A stretch of 64,000 nt of DNA, taken from assembly GCA_023428545.1 (NCBI GenBank), contig JAEYXH010000012.1, positions 39,067-103,066 on the forward strand, written 5' to 3'. This document shows positions 1-8,657 of the stretch, piece after piece. Under the pieces are notes generated by a model that saw only the letters and a list, made by a program, of their open reading frames with translations, made no database searches and was not told where the DNA came from. The stretch is from Bacteroidota bacterium. GTDB lineage: Bacteria > Bacteroidota > Bacteroidia > Bacteroidales > Prolixibacteraceae. Position numbers and translations under genes: made by a program. Within the stretch, counting starts at the first letter, position 1. Each line of letters starts with the position of its first letter.

Positions 1-921
1 ATGCGGCTTGGATTAAAAGTGGTTGCCATCAGGCACCCCATGCCATATGGCAATCTGGCCGAGCAGGCAGTGCAGCGTTTTGCAACCATCGAAGATTTGG
101 CAAAGCACAAATGTACCATTGAGGAGATCGAAGAATATGAGCCACATATTGTTAGAGGAAATGTGATTTATGCAGGTGTCGATTACGAGGCGATTCTCCG
201 TGCTGCCGAGAATGACCAGGATGGCTGTGATGTGATATTGTGGGATGGTGGAAACAATGATTTTTCCTTCTATAACGCTGATTTGTCAATCGTGGTAGCT
301 GACCCGCACCGTCCTGGAACCGAAGTGGCCTATTATCCGAGTGAACTGAATATGAGGACTGCTGATGTCATAATAATTAACAAGATCGATACGGCAAGCC
401 CTGAACATATTGAAACCGTAAGGAAAAATATTGAAAAGGTAAATCCGGGAGCTGTTGTAATTGATGCCACAAGCCCGATCAGGGTCGATTACCCTGATTT
501 GATTAAAGGAAAGAGGGTTTTGGCTGTGGAGGACGGACCAACCTTGACCCATGGGGAAATGAAAATAGGTGCTGCTGTTGTGGCTGCACACAAATATGGG
601 GCCCGGGAATTGGTAGATCCCAGACCATTCCTTTGTGGCAAATTAAATGATACTTTCAATACCTATCCGGGAATCGGGAAGTTGTTGCCGGCAATGGGCT
701 ACAGTCCTGAACAAGTGAAAGACCTGGAAGATACCATCAATAATACCGATTGCGACACAGTTCTTATCGGGACTCCCATTGATCTTCAGCGATTGGTGAG
801 GCTGACCAAACCTGCAACCAGGGTGTATTACGACCTGGAGGAAATTGGCTATCCTAAACTTGAAGATGTCTTGGACGAGTTTTTAAATAAAACTGGATTA
901 GTGAATCTGGCAACGAAGTGA
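1..921 (+). CDS. Cyclic 2,3-diphosphoglycerate synthetase-like GTPase (C-terminal part, cut by window edge)
   Basis: About 306 codons of a GTPase-type protein whose N-terminus lies upstream of the window. The visible part opens with a stretch rich in the pattern VVAIRHPMPYG, continues with WDGGNNDFSFY and VADPHRPG, and has the guanine-specificity motif NKID near residue 126. This order matches the bacterial relatives of cyclic 2,3-diphosphoglycerate synthetase, which are usually about 440-460 residues and carry the P-loop before the part seen here. The ATG at base 1 is therefore probably an internal Met. Its true substrate in bacteria is unknown; the archaeal name is a family label. Confidence is high for the family, low for the reaction. 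Confidence 0.75.
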   Translation: MRLGLKVVAIRHPMPYGNLAEQAVQRFATIEDLAKHKCTIEEIEEYEPHIVRGNVIYAGVDYEAILRAAENDQDGCDVILWDGGNNDFSFYNADLSIVVADPHRPGTEVAYYPSELNMRTADVIIINKIDTASPEHIETVRKNIEKVNPGAVVIDATSPIRVDYPDLIKGKRVLAVEDGPTLTHGEMKIGAAVVAAHKYGARELVDPRPFLCGKLNDTFNTYPGIGKLLPAMGYSPEQVKDLEDTINNTDCDTVLIGTPIDLQRLVRLTKPATRVYYDLEEIGYPKLEDVLDEFLNKTGLVNLATK

Positions 922-967
922 TTAACAGATTTTTGAGCTAGCGGTATTTTGTTCATTTGTTTAAACG

Positions 968-985
968 CCCTCCAATCATGGAGGG
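968..985 (+). terminator. Short hairpin after the GTPase gene
   Basis: Perfect 7-bp stem (CCCTCCA / TGGAGGG) with a 4-nt loop, 47 nt past the GTPase stop. The T-tract begins about 8 nt after the stem and is imperfect, so it may be a weak terminator or an attenuator between the GTPase and the PfkB gene. Confidence 0.45.
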
Positions 986-1001
986 TGAATGTCATTTTTA
1001 T

Positions 1002-1009
1002 TACTTTTG
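1002..1009 (+). promoter_or_regulatory. Candidate -7 box (TAnnTTTG) for the PfkB gene
   Basis: TACTTTTG fits the Bacteroidota -7 consensus TAnnTTTG and lies 21 nt before the start codon at 1031. No good TTTG box is seen at the matching upstream distance, so this is a half-supported promoter. Confidence 0.3.
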
Positions 1010-1030
1010 ACAAGTTGAAAACAGAAACAG

Positions 1031-1936
1031 ATGAGCAAGAGAATTGTCGCATTTGGTGAACTCGTTTGGGATATTTTCCCTGACGATCATAAAATTGGAG
1101 GTGCCCCTGTTAACTTGGTTTTCAGGGTGAATTCAATGGGTGATGAGGGATTCTTGTTGTCCCGAATCGGCGAAGACCAACTTGGCCAGGATGCACTCAA
1201 AGAACTTGCCAAACTGAATATTTCTGACTCCAACGTTCAGGTGGATCCTATTTTCCCTACCGGGACCGCCCATATCCGGATCGGGAGTGAAGGCAGGCCT
1301 GATTACGTGATTGAACCTGATATGGCCTTCGACCACATCGAATTCACGGCAGAAGCACTAAAACTCGTCAGAAGCGCAGATTGTCTGGTCTATGGAACGC
1401 TCGTCCAACGATACGGAATTTCAAAAAATACCCTCAGGGAGTTATTAAAGGAATCACCTGCACCAGTTAAATACCTTGACCTGAAACTTCGTAAAAATTG
1501 TTATAACCGCCCGATACTGGAGAGTAGCCTTGAGGCAGCAAACATCCTGAGAGTTAAGGAAAATGAGCTCTTTACGCTAAAAAGTGAGCTTGGACTCTTT
1601 GAGTTTGAAACACGGGCACTGGCCCTTGAAGTGATCAATGAATATAATATTGACATTGTATTGGTTACCAAGAGCAAATCGGGCGCTTGCGCTGTGTGCA
1701 AAGACGGATCTTATTATGAGGATCCCGGACATAAAATCGACATTATTGATACTGTTGGTTCAGGTTCAGCTTTTTCAGCTGCGTTCCTCAATGTTTATTT
1801 AGAGAACAAAAACGTTGAAGAAGCACTGAATTTTGCCAACGCAGCGGGTGCGGCGGTGGCAGCAACCCATGGGGCAACCTCCTACATATCAAAACGACAA
1901 ATTACTGATCTGATGCGCAAGGGCGTACGCCGTTAA
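1031..1936 (+). CDS. PfkB-family carbohydrate kinase-like protein with altered catalytic motif
   Basis: A 301-residue protein with the fructokinase/ribokinase layout: N-terminal GELVWDIFP strand, GGAPVNL sugar-binding motif near residue 24, and the C-terminal signature region near residue 240. In the family this signature reads DTxGAGDxF and its last Asp is the catalytic base. Here it reads DTVGSGSAF, so the Asp is replaced by Ser. The codons around it are clean and the frame is open throughout, so it does not look like a decaying gene. It may be a kinase-dead relative with a binding or regulatory role, or it may use another base. It stands alone between the GTPase and the oxidoreductase pair. 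Confidence 0.8.
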   Translation: MSKRIVAFGELVWDIFPDDHKIGGAPVNLVFRVNSMGDEGFLLSRIGEDQLGQDALKELAKLNISDSNVQVDPIFPTGTAHIRIGSEGRPDYVIEPDMAFDHIEFTAEALKLVRSADCLVYGTLVQRYGISKNTLRELLKESPAPVKYLDLKLRKNCYNRPILESSLEAANILRVKENELFTLKSELGLFEFETRALALEVINEYNIDIVLVTKSKSGACAVCKDGSYYEDPGHKIDIIDTVGSGSAFSAAFLNVYLENKNVEEALNFANAAGAAVAATHGATSYISKRQITDLMRKGVRR

Positions 1937-1974
1937 TCATTATATTTAGGGGATTATCTAATCGCCTTTGCATA

Positions 1975-3297
1975 ATGAAAACAAATCGCAGAAATTTTAT
2001 TCGTTCCACTTCACTGGCCACAGCTTCCCTGGGCTTGGCCGGTCCGTTTTCCCATACCGTCTTCGCTGGTACCCCATCTGATCAATTAAACGTTGCCCTG
2101 ATCGGTGTCAGGAATATGGGCTTCGGTATCCTTGAACGCCATCTCGAAAAGGGTAATGTCAACTGTGTCGGGTTATGCGATGTTGACGGTAACCTTTTAG
2201 AGAAAAGGGCTTCAGATGTTCAAAAATCTTTCGGGCAAAAACCTGTTTTGTATAAGGATTTCCGGAAGCTCCTTGAAAATAAGGATATAGATGCCGTAAT
2301 TGTGGGTTCTCCCGACCATTGGCATTGTTTACACACTGTATATGCCTGTCAGGCCGGAAAAGATGTTTACGTTGAAAAGCCGATGGCCAATTCAATTGCC
2401 GAATGTGATGTGATGGTCAAGGCGGGTCAGCGGTATAACCGGTTAATTCAGGTTGGCCAACAGCAACGTTCAGGCAAGCACTGGCAAGATGTAAATTCCA
2501 TGATTCGGAATGGGAAGATCGGTAAACTCAGAAAGGTAAACATTTGGGGCAATTTTGATTATGGCGTCGGTCAGACCAAAGTGCCCGACCAACCGGTACC
2601 CGATGGCGTTGATTTCGATATGTGGCTGGGGCCGGCTCCTGACAGAAGTTTTAATCCTACCCGATTCCATGGCAGCTGGAGAATGTTTTGGGATTATGGA
2701 GGTGGTTTGATCACTGACTGGGGAGTTCACCTGATTGACATGGCTTTTTGGGCAAATGAGATGAAAACCCCACCAAAAATCACACTTGCCACCGGAGGGA
2801 ATTTATCCTTTGAGAATAATGCCCATGAAACCTATGATACCATGTCAGTAATCTGGCAGCATGATGATTTTATCGTTTCATGGGAGCATACTGCAGGCAC
2901 GCAAGGTGGCCCATGGGATAAAAATTATGGATTGGCATTTATCGGTGATGATGCTACCCTGGTGGTCAACAGGCAGGGTTATAAGATCATACCCGAATGG
3001 GACGATGCCAAACAGGTCGAAAAGACAAGTGGGCTTGAAGTTAAAATGGAAGGTGAAAACCATGGTGATCATGTGGCAAATTTCATAAGCTGCGTGAAGT
3101 CCAGAAATACTCCAGTCTGCCCTCCTGAACTTGGAAGGGCTGTGGCCGTGGCGGCACATGCAGCCAATATTGCGGTGAGGACCGGCGAAAACAAGTTGGT
3201 ATGGGATGAAAAATCAGGTGCCTTTTCCAATTCAGAATTAGCAAATAACATGATCATGCCAAAATACAGGAGTCCCTGGAAGTTCCCTGAATTATAA
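1975..3297 (+). CDS. Gfo/Idh/MocA-family oxidoreductase, exported
   Basis: A 440-residue NAD(P)-dependent dehydrogenase of the glucose-fructose oxidoreductase family. The N-terminus (TNRRNFIRS followed by a hydrophobic stretch and an Ala-x-Ala-like end) is a twin-arginine signal, so the enzyme should be exported folded with its cofactor. A Rossmann region starts near residue 38 (LIGVRNMGFG), and the EKPMA motif near residue 136 is the family's substrate/cofactor lysine motif. The C-terminal half carries the usual beta-sheet domain. It lies 24 bp before a second Tat-exported sugar enzyme, suggesting a two-gene unit for oxidation and isomerisation of a sugar or cyclitol in the periplasm. The substrate cannot be told from sequence. 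Confidence 0.88.
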   Translation: MKTNRRNFIRSTSLATASLGLAGPFSHTVFAGTPSDQLNVALIGVRNMGFGILERHLEKGNVNCVGLCDVDGNLLEKRASDVQKSFGQKPVLYKDFRKLLENKDIDAVIVGSPDHWHCLHTVYACQAGKDVYVEKPMANSIAECDVMVKAGQRYNRLIQVGQQQRSGKHWQDVNSMIRNGKIGKLRKVNIWGNFDYGVGQTKVPDQPVPDGVDFDMWLGPAPDRSFNPTRFHGSWRMFWDYGGGLITDWGVHLIDMAFWANEMKTPPKITLATGGNLSFENNAHETYDTMSVIWQHDDFIVSWEHTAGTQGGPWDKNYGLAFIGDDATLVVNRQGYKIIPEWDDAKQVEKTSGLEVKMEGENHGDHVANFISCVKSRNTPVCPPELGRAVAVAAHAANIAVRTGENKLVWDEKSGAFSNSELANNMIMPKYRSPWKFPEL

Positions 3298-3321
3298 TCA
3301 CTTGACCAATATTTACCTATC

Positions 3322-4179
3322 ATGAATCGTATTAACCGTCGACAATTCATTCGCCATACAACAATGGCATCCATTCTTACGGCAGTCACTCCACCTTTGT
3401 TCGCATTGAATAATGGGAATAAATTGCCAGCTATCGGGTTTATTTCCGGGATAGTCAATAATTTTCTTCAGGAAGATTGGAAAGGAACCCTGTCAACCCT
3501 TGCCGCAATTGGATATACTGAGATTGAAGGTGGCTGGAACCTTGGCGAATCACCTAAAGAAATGTTGGATTTCTGCACCGGAATTGGAATCAGGCCTGTG
3601 GCCGGAGGGTTGGGTCTACAACAGTTGCTTGAAAACACAGCTTCACACATAGAAACGGCAAAGCAGTGTGAGAACGATTACCTGGTTTGCTACTGGCCAT
3701 GGCTCGATGGCGCCGATAACATTACCGCTGAACAGTGTCGTAAATCAGCTGGTATCCTGAATCAAATGGGTGAATTGTGCAAGAGTTCCGGATTGAAATT
3801 TTGCTGGCATAACCACGACAAGGAGTTTCTGAAGGACACAGGAGAAGGATTACCTTTCGATCTTTTAATGAAATGGACTGACCCTTCACTGGTCTCGGTT
3901 GAACTCGATTTGTACTGGGTGAAGAAAGGTGGCGGAGATCCACTCTCCGTAATGAAAAAATATCCGGGACGATATTCAATTCTTCATCTTAAAGATATGA
4001 ATAACGAAGAGGAAATGGATTTTGCGTGTCCCGGAGCTGGCGTGATCGACTTTGCACCTTTGCTTCGTGAGGCACTTGACCAGGGGATACAGCATTATAT
4101 GGTTGAGAGGGATGGAGAGGTCAACGGACTGAATTGTTTACAGAACAGCTACCACTACCTGAGGGAACTTTCTCTTTAA
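3322..4179 (+). CDS. Sugar phosphate isomerase/epimerase-type TIM barrel, exported
   Basis: A 285-residue protein of the xylose-isomerase-like TIM-barrel family. It begins with a Tat-type signal (INRRQFIRHT). Metal-site residues expected of the fold are visible: Glu in TEIEGGW near residue 70, His in CWHNHDKEF near residue 162, Glu/Asp in ELDLYWV near residue 194, His in LHLKDM near residue 221, and Glu in VERDGE near residue 254. It directly follows the Gfo/Idh/MocA gene and probably works on the same compound. Many such Bacteroidota pairs act on keto-sugars or inositols, but this one cannot be assigned further. Confidence 0.85.
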   Translation: MNRINRRQFIRHTTMASILTAVTPPLFALNNGNKLPAIGFISGIVNNFLQEDWKGTLSTLAAIGYTEIEGGWNLGESPKEMLDFCTGIGIRPVAGGLGLQQLLENTASHIETAKQCENDYLVCYWPWLDGADNITAEQCRKSAGILNQMGELCKSSGLKFCWHNHDKEFLKDTGEGLPFDLLMKWTDPSLVSVELDLYWVKKGGGDPLSVMKKYPGRYSILHLKDMNNEEEMDFACPGAGVIDFAPLLREALDQGIQHYMVERDGEVNGLNCLQNSYHYLRELSL

Positions 4180-4251
4180 TTGTCAGTTTTCGAATTTGTG
4201 TTAACGTCTTGGCTTTTGAAAAACATACATCTTTTGGTAACCTGAAAGAAG

Positions 4252-4283
4252 GGAATTCAGTTTAATATATAAAACTGAATTCC
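4252..4283 (+). promoter_or_regulatory. Stem-loop ending one base before the DUF1338 start codon
   Basis: Perfect 12-bp inverted repeat (GGAATTCAGTTT / AAACTGAATTCC) around the 8-nt loop AATATATA. The stem ends at 4283 and the start codon is at 4285. In RNA it would fold the whole ribosome-entry region into a helix. It has no T-tract, so it is a poor terminator for the preceding gene. Confidence 0.55.
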
Positions 4284-4284
4284 T

Positions 4285-5211
4285 ATGAAAACGACAACCA
4301 CAAAATTGTTGAAGCAGCTCACGGAGAACCTGTGGCTCCAATACCTGCATAGGGTGCCTTACGCACGCAGATATTCGGAAATGGTCGAGGCAAAGGGTGG
4401 ACGAATCGTTCATGACCATATTGCCTTCAGAACATTAAATACACAAACAGGTGAACAGCCATCCGGCATTCAGGCGATCGGGCACCTACTGGAAATGCTG
4501 AACTATAAAAAGACAGGCAAGTATAAATTCCCCAGGATGCAGGTGAGTGCAGTTCATTATGAACATCCTGATCCTCTGCTCCCCAGAATATTTGTCAGCC
4601 AGCTTGAGGTGGATGAGTTACCGGACTGGGCTCGGAATATTATTATCCAACGGGTTTTTGAAACACCCTACCTGATTTCGGATCAGGCAATCGAATTGTT
4701 AAATGTTATTGAAGATCGGGGGAATATTCCCGCTGAGGCTGCTGAAATATTGGTTGAAGAGCTGACCGGATATTTCAGGCGTCCCTGGAAGTTGCCGGTC
4801 AGGGAGGATCTGCTGCAGATCAATGACTTGTCGCAATATGCTGCGTGGGTTTTGCTTCATGGAAATTCGGTAAACCATTTTGCCGCTTCAATCAATTTGC
4901 AAAATGTGCCTGATTGGCCTGATCTGGAAACTACCTGCAAGGCCCTGGCAGCTTCAAATATCCCTATGAAGGAGGAGATTGAAGGAGAACGGGGAAGTAT
5001 TTTGCGACAATCGGCGACACAGGCAGTAAAGGAAATTATTCGCCTTAAAAACAGTGATGGTGTGATAGTGGACACCGAATGGACCTACGCATATTATGAA
5101 TTTACGGAAAGAGGATATGTGATTAGTGATTCCGGCGAGAACTTATTTTCCGGTTTTCTTACTGATCAGGCAACCCATTTGTTTAAAATGACTGAAACCC
5201 GGGAAAATTAA
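4285..5211 (+). CDS. DUF1338 protein (2-oxoadipate dioxygenase/decarboxylase family)
   Basis: A 308-residue protein with the DUF1338 hallmark VHDHIAFRTL near residue 38, where the His belongs to the Fe(II) site of this VOC-like fold. Characterised relatives (HglS/YdcJ) convert 2-oxoadipate to D-2-hydroxyglutarate in lysine breakdown. The protein is close to the length of the shorter Bacteroidota form. No other lysine-degradation genes are nearby, so the substrate here is open. The start codon directly follows a 12-bp hairpin, suggesting translational control. Confidence 0.8.
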   Translation: MKTTTTKLLKQLTENLWLQYLHRVPYARRYSEMVEAKGGRIVHDHIAFRTLNTQTGEQPSGIQAIGHLLEMLNYKKTGKYKFPRMQVSAVHYEHPDPLLPRIFVSQLEVDELPDWARNIIIQRVFETPYLISDQAIELLNVIEDRGNIPAEAAEILVEELTGYFRRPWKLPVREDLLQINDLSQYAAWVLLHGNSVNHFAASINLQNVPDWPDLETTCKALAASNIPMKEEIEGERGSILRQSATQAVKEIIRLKNSDGVIVDTEWTYAYYEFTERGYVISDSGENLFSGFLTDQATHLFKMTETREN

Positions 5212-5238
5212 TCCCCAGTTTGGATTCTTAATTTTTTT

Positions 5239-6477
5239 TCAGTGGGTTGTTTTGGGCTTTTTCGGAATTATTTCCAGCCAAGCCCCAAACTGATTATTAT
5301 ATGCAAATTCAGTCAATGGGATTAATCCGGAGATGATTTTTCCGGTGTTTTCGCATAATTTGAAATGAGGAGGATGTTCACTTATCCATTGTGTAAATGG
5401 TTTTCCTTTTCCCTGCCAGGTCCGGAAAATTCCATAAGATGCAGGGTGAAGGTATTTTTCAATTTCCAGAGATATATGGCCCATGGTAAAACGCCAGTTG
5501 ATCTCAAGGCAGGGATTGATTTTTAACCTGCCTGCGTTGTCCTTGAAAATAAGCGTATCGATTCCAAGTGGACCTGAGTATGTCTCCGTTAATCCCGATT
5601 CATGAAAAATCCTTGTAAATAATCCGGGCAGAATGGTAACTGCCCATTCAAGAAATTCCTTTTCTTCATCCGGAATATCGGAGGGGAATCCTCCAAGATT
5701 GTTTCCCTGGTATTGTCCTTTAAGATCAGTAAAAAATCTTGAAATCCCCAGGTAATTAATTTCTCCCTGATCAATTTGGAAGAGAAAAGCCAGGTCATGA
5801 ACTTTATCAAGAAATGGTTCTGCCATTAAATATCCTTGTGATTTGAGGGCACTGTGAATACGCTGTTTTACTGTTTGGTGAAGTGGTATTTCTGTAATTG
5901 GGATCAAACCCCTTCCTGAGCTGCTCCATGGTAATTTCAACATCAACTTGCCGTTTTCTGCTATTTGCGATTCAATTTCCTCCATATTTTGACAAACTTT
6001 GGATACCATGGCCACAGATATGAAGTTATCATGGAAATGATTCTTCAGAATGTGGTGCAGTGCATTTTGTGATGTCTTGCGGCTACGGAGCTCCTTGTCG
6101 GCCTGCATCCATGGGGGTATGCCAGGGAGATTTGAAAGGTATTTGCCGGTTTCGGTCAAAGTTGTAATCATGCGAATGAAAGCCGGACTCCAGCCCCAGG
6201 GAATGATCTCTTTTATTGACCCTGGCTTTATCGGGAAGGAATCAAAGGTTCTGAATTGCGGTTGTGGAAAACCCACTGATTCCATTAAATGGGATAATTC
6301 ATCAGAAGGAAGCCGTTTCAGTAATACAATATCATCTGGTTTAGCCAGGAATCTGACAATACCTGACATATCTTCTTGCATCCGGGAAAGCGTTGCATTG
6401 GGTTGCCATGAATGGTTGCCATTGGCAACCGCAAAATCACAGGTAGGATTGAATACGTATAGTCTGGGCAGACTCAT
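5239..6477 (-). CDS. ATP-grasp-like protein of unknown function
   Basis: A 412-residue cytoplasmic protein without signal peptide. I do not recognise a named family, but three stretches follow ATP-grasp order: a KLPWSSSGRG nucleotide-loop-like segment near residue 183, LMAEPFLDK near residue 217, and a metal/ATP segment ending CLEINWRFTMG near residue 331 (Glu-x-Asn as in ATP-grasp ligases). The N-terminus (YVFNPTCDFAVANG) may be a substrate domain. It could be a carboxylate-amine ligase. It sits head-on to DUF1338 (27 bp between stops) and only 9 bp after the upstream cvpA gene, so the two are probably co-transcribed. Confidence 0.65.
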   Translation of the reverse strand: MSLPRLYVFNPTCDFAVANGNHSWQPNATLSRMQEDMSGIVRFLAKPDDIVLLKRLPSDELSHLMESVGFPQPQFRTFDSFPIKPGSIKEIIPWGWSPAFIRMITTLTETGKYLSNLPGIPPWMQADKELRSRKTSQNALHHILKNHFHDNFISVAMVSKVCQNMEEIESQIAENGKLMLKLPWSSSGRGLIPITEIPLHQTVKQRIHSALKSQGYLMAEPFLDKVHDLAFLFQIDQGEINYLGISRFFTDLKGQYQGNNLGGFPSDIPDEEKEFLEWAVTILPGLFTRIFHESGLTETYSGPLGIDTLIFKDNAGRLKINPCLEINWRFTMGHISLEIEKYLHPASYGIFRTWQGKGKPFTQWISEHPPHFKLCENTGKIISGLIPLTEFAYNNQFGAWLEIIPKKPKTTH

Positions 6478-6486
6478 CCCGGGCTA

Positions 6487-7005
6487 TTAAAGATTATCCG
6501 TTTCATCTTCTTTGTTGATATCACCCCAAAAGTCAAGAAATGGAAATACAGAGGGCGCAAAATCTTTTACAGGTTCAAACATCCTCGAATTATTTTTTGC
6601 TTCAACCGGGATCAGGTGGACATCCTGGTCAATCTTGTTGATGACAACCAGAAATACGCTAAGGATGATAATACCCTTGAGGGCTCCAAAAAGCAGGCCG
6701 GCAAGGCGGTTGATGAAGTTTAACTTTATGGCTTTTAAAAGATTACTGATGAGCGCCCCGATAATGTTGATCAGGATTATTACAAAAATGAAGATGCCGA
6801 TAAAAGCAAGGATATTTACATATTTGCCATCCCATTGAAAGGTATCGGTGAGATAACCACCAAGCACTGCAGAAAATTTGATTGCGGCCCATATTCCTAG
6901 AATGAGTGCTACAAGCCCTGCCAGTTCTTCAACAAACCCGTTTTTAAAGCCATTTAAGGCAGATAACAACAGAAGTATTAGGAGAATGATGTCCAGATAA
7001 TTCAT
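6487..7005 (-). CDS. cvpA: CvpA-family membrane protein
   Basis: A 172-residue inner-membrane protein with about four hydrophobic segments, starting NYLDIILLILLLLSALNGF. This opening with Gly-Phe-x-Asn-Gly after the first helix is typical of CvpA, named for colicin V production in E. coli; in other bacteria it is tied to envelope homeostasis. The C-terminal tail after about residue 135 is polar. It is the first gene of a minus-strand pair with the ATP-grasp-like gene. Confidence 0.8.
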   Translation of the reverse strand: MNYLDIILLILLLLSALNGFKNGFVEELAGLVALILGIWAAIKFSAVLGGYLTDTFQWDGKYVNILAFIGIFIFVIILINIIGALISNLLKAIKLNFINRLAGLLFGALKGIIILSVFLVVINKIDQDVHLIPVEAKNNSRMFEPVKDFAPSVFPFLDFWGDINKEDETDNL

Positions 7006-7083
7006 AAATCGGTAAGTATGGTTAATAATGCTGGTTAAAGGTATAAAAAATATATGCCGTCATTCTCGTCCATCAAAATTTCC

Positions 7084-7091
7084 TAAATTTG
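7084..7091 (+). promoter_or_regulatory. Candidate -7 box (TAAATTTG) for the GH3 gene
   Basis: TAAATTTG matches TAnnTTTG exactly and ends 16 nt before the start codon at 7108, predicting a very short leader. A TTTG -33 box is not evident at the right distance. Confidence 0.3.
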
Positions 7092-7107
7092 ACAAAAAAT
7101 TGGTTCG

Positions 7108-8622
7108 ATGCCGTTGTTGAATTCTGTGATTAATTGGCTCAATGTCAAAAGGATATACCAGATTGATTTATATTCAAAGTACCCTCACGACATACAAAAG
7201 GAAGTATTCTTAGAACTACTGAGAAAGGCTGCGGATACCGAGTGGGGCCGTAAGTATAAATATGAACGGATTGGTTCAATTGAAGAATACCAAAGAACAG
7301 TGCCAATCCAGACATATGAGGATGTCAGGCCCTGGGTGGATCGTCTTCGTGCAGGAGAGAAAGAAATTTTATGGCCGGGAGAAGTAAGGTGGTTTGCCAA
7401 ATCTTCGGGTACTACCAACGATAAAAGCAAATATATTCCGGTAACTACTGAGGCCCTGGAGGATTGCCATTTCAGGGGAGGTAAGGACGTACTTGCACTT
7501 TACGTCAGAAATTATCCAAATACAAACCTGATTTGGGGAAAATCCCTGACGCTTGGGGGAAGTACACAGATCAATAACTTCAGCAATAAATCCTACTATG
7601 GCGATCTGTCAGCCATCCTGATAGAAAATATTCCTTTCTGGACTCAGTTCATCAGGACTCCATCTTCTGATATTGCACTGATTGAAGAGTTTGAGGAGAA
7701 AATTGAAAAGATCATTGAAACTTCGGTAAATGAAAATGTTGTCGGCATGGCCGGAGTGCCTTCCTGGTACCTGGTGTTACTAAAGCGAGTTCTGGAAAAG
7801 ACAGGAAAGAAAAATATCCTGGAGGTTTGGCCAAATCTGGAGTTATTTATTCATGGAGGAATCAATTTTCAGCCTTACAGAGAACAATACAAAGAACTCA
7901 TTCCTTCAGCCGAAATGCATTACATGGAAACGTATAATGCTTCAGAAGGTTTTTTTGCAATCCAGGATAATCCAAGCACCCAGGATATGCTTCTGATGCT
8001 TGACCTGGGGATTTTCTATGAGTTTATTCCTATGTCGGAGTGGGGGTCCGGAAATCCAAAGGTTTTGTCCCTGCAGGACGTGGAGGTGGACGAGAATTAT
8101 GCCATGGTTATTAGCACGAATGGTGGATTATGGCGATATTTGATCGGTGATACGGTGAAATTCACCTCTAAATACCCATACAAAATTAAAATAACAGGTC
8201 GCACCAAACATTTTATTAATGCCTTCGGGGAGGAGGTTATCGTCGATAATGCTGATCAGGCCCTTAAAGCCGCTTGTGAACATACCGGTGCCATCATTCA
8301 TGAGTATACTGCTGGCCCTGTTTTTATGGGAATGAATAATAAGGGTGCCCATGAATGGATAATCGAATTTGATAAAGATCCTTCTAGCCTTGAGAAATTT
8401 ACGTATTGTCTGGATAACGCCTTGAAAATGCTGAATTCTGATTATGAAGCCAAAAGGCACAAGGACATTACTCTTGAACTGCCTCATGTTGTCAGTGCTC
8501 CATCAGGGACTTTTTATGAGTGGATGAAAGCCCGTGGAAAAGTTGGTGGGCAAAATAAAATACCGAGGCTTTCAAATGATCGTCATTATCTGGATCAATT
8601 ACATAAAATGATTGATAAGTAA
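7108..8622 (+). CDS. GH3-family acyl-adenylating protein
   Basis: A 504-residue member of the GH3 family, adenylate-forming enzymes that in plants join amino acids to auxin or jasmonate. The adenylation P-loop-like motif KSSGTTNDKSKYIPVT is near residue 98, the central TYNASEGFF segment near residue 275, and the hinge motif GRTKHFINAFGEE near residue 365. Bacterial homologues are common in Bacteroidota but their acyl and amine substrates are not known. It is followed by the deoxynucleoside kinase gene after 35 bp. Confidence 0.88.
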   Translation: MPLLNSVINWLNVKRIYQIDLYSKYPHDIQKEVFLELLRKAADTEWGRKYKYERIGSIEEYQRTVPIQTYEDVRPWVDRLRAGEKEILWPGEVRWFAKSSGTTNDKSKYIPVTTEALEDCHFRGGKDVLALYVRNYPNTNLIWGKSLTLGGSTQINNFSNKSYYGDLSAILIENIPFWTQFIRTPSSDIALIEEFEEKIEKIIETSVNENVVGMAGVPSWYLVLLKRVLEKTGKKNILEVWPNLELFIHGGINFQPYREQYKELIPSAEMHYMETYNASEGFFAIQDNPSTQDMLLMLDLGIFYEFIPMSEWGSGNPKVLSLQDVEVDENYAMVISTNGGLWRYLIGDTVKFTSKYPYKIKITGRTKHFINAFGEEVIVDNADQALKAACEHTGAIIHEYTAGPVFMGMNNKGAHEWIIEFDKDPSSLEKFTYCLDNALKMLNSDYEAKRHKDITLELPHVVSAPSGTFYEWMKARGKVGGQNKIPRLSNDRHYLDQLHKMIDK

Positions 8623-8657
8623 TTTAGACTCGTTTAAAAAACAATAAAACATTAGAT

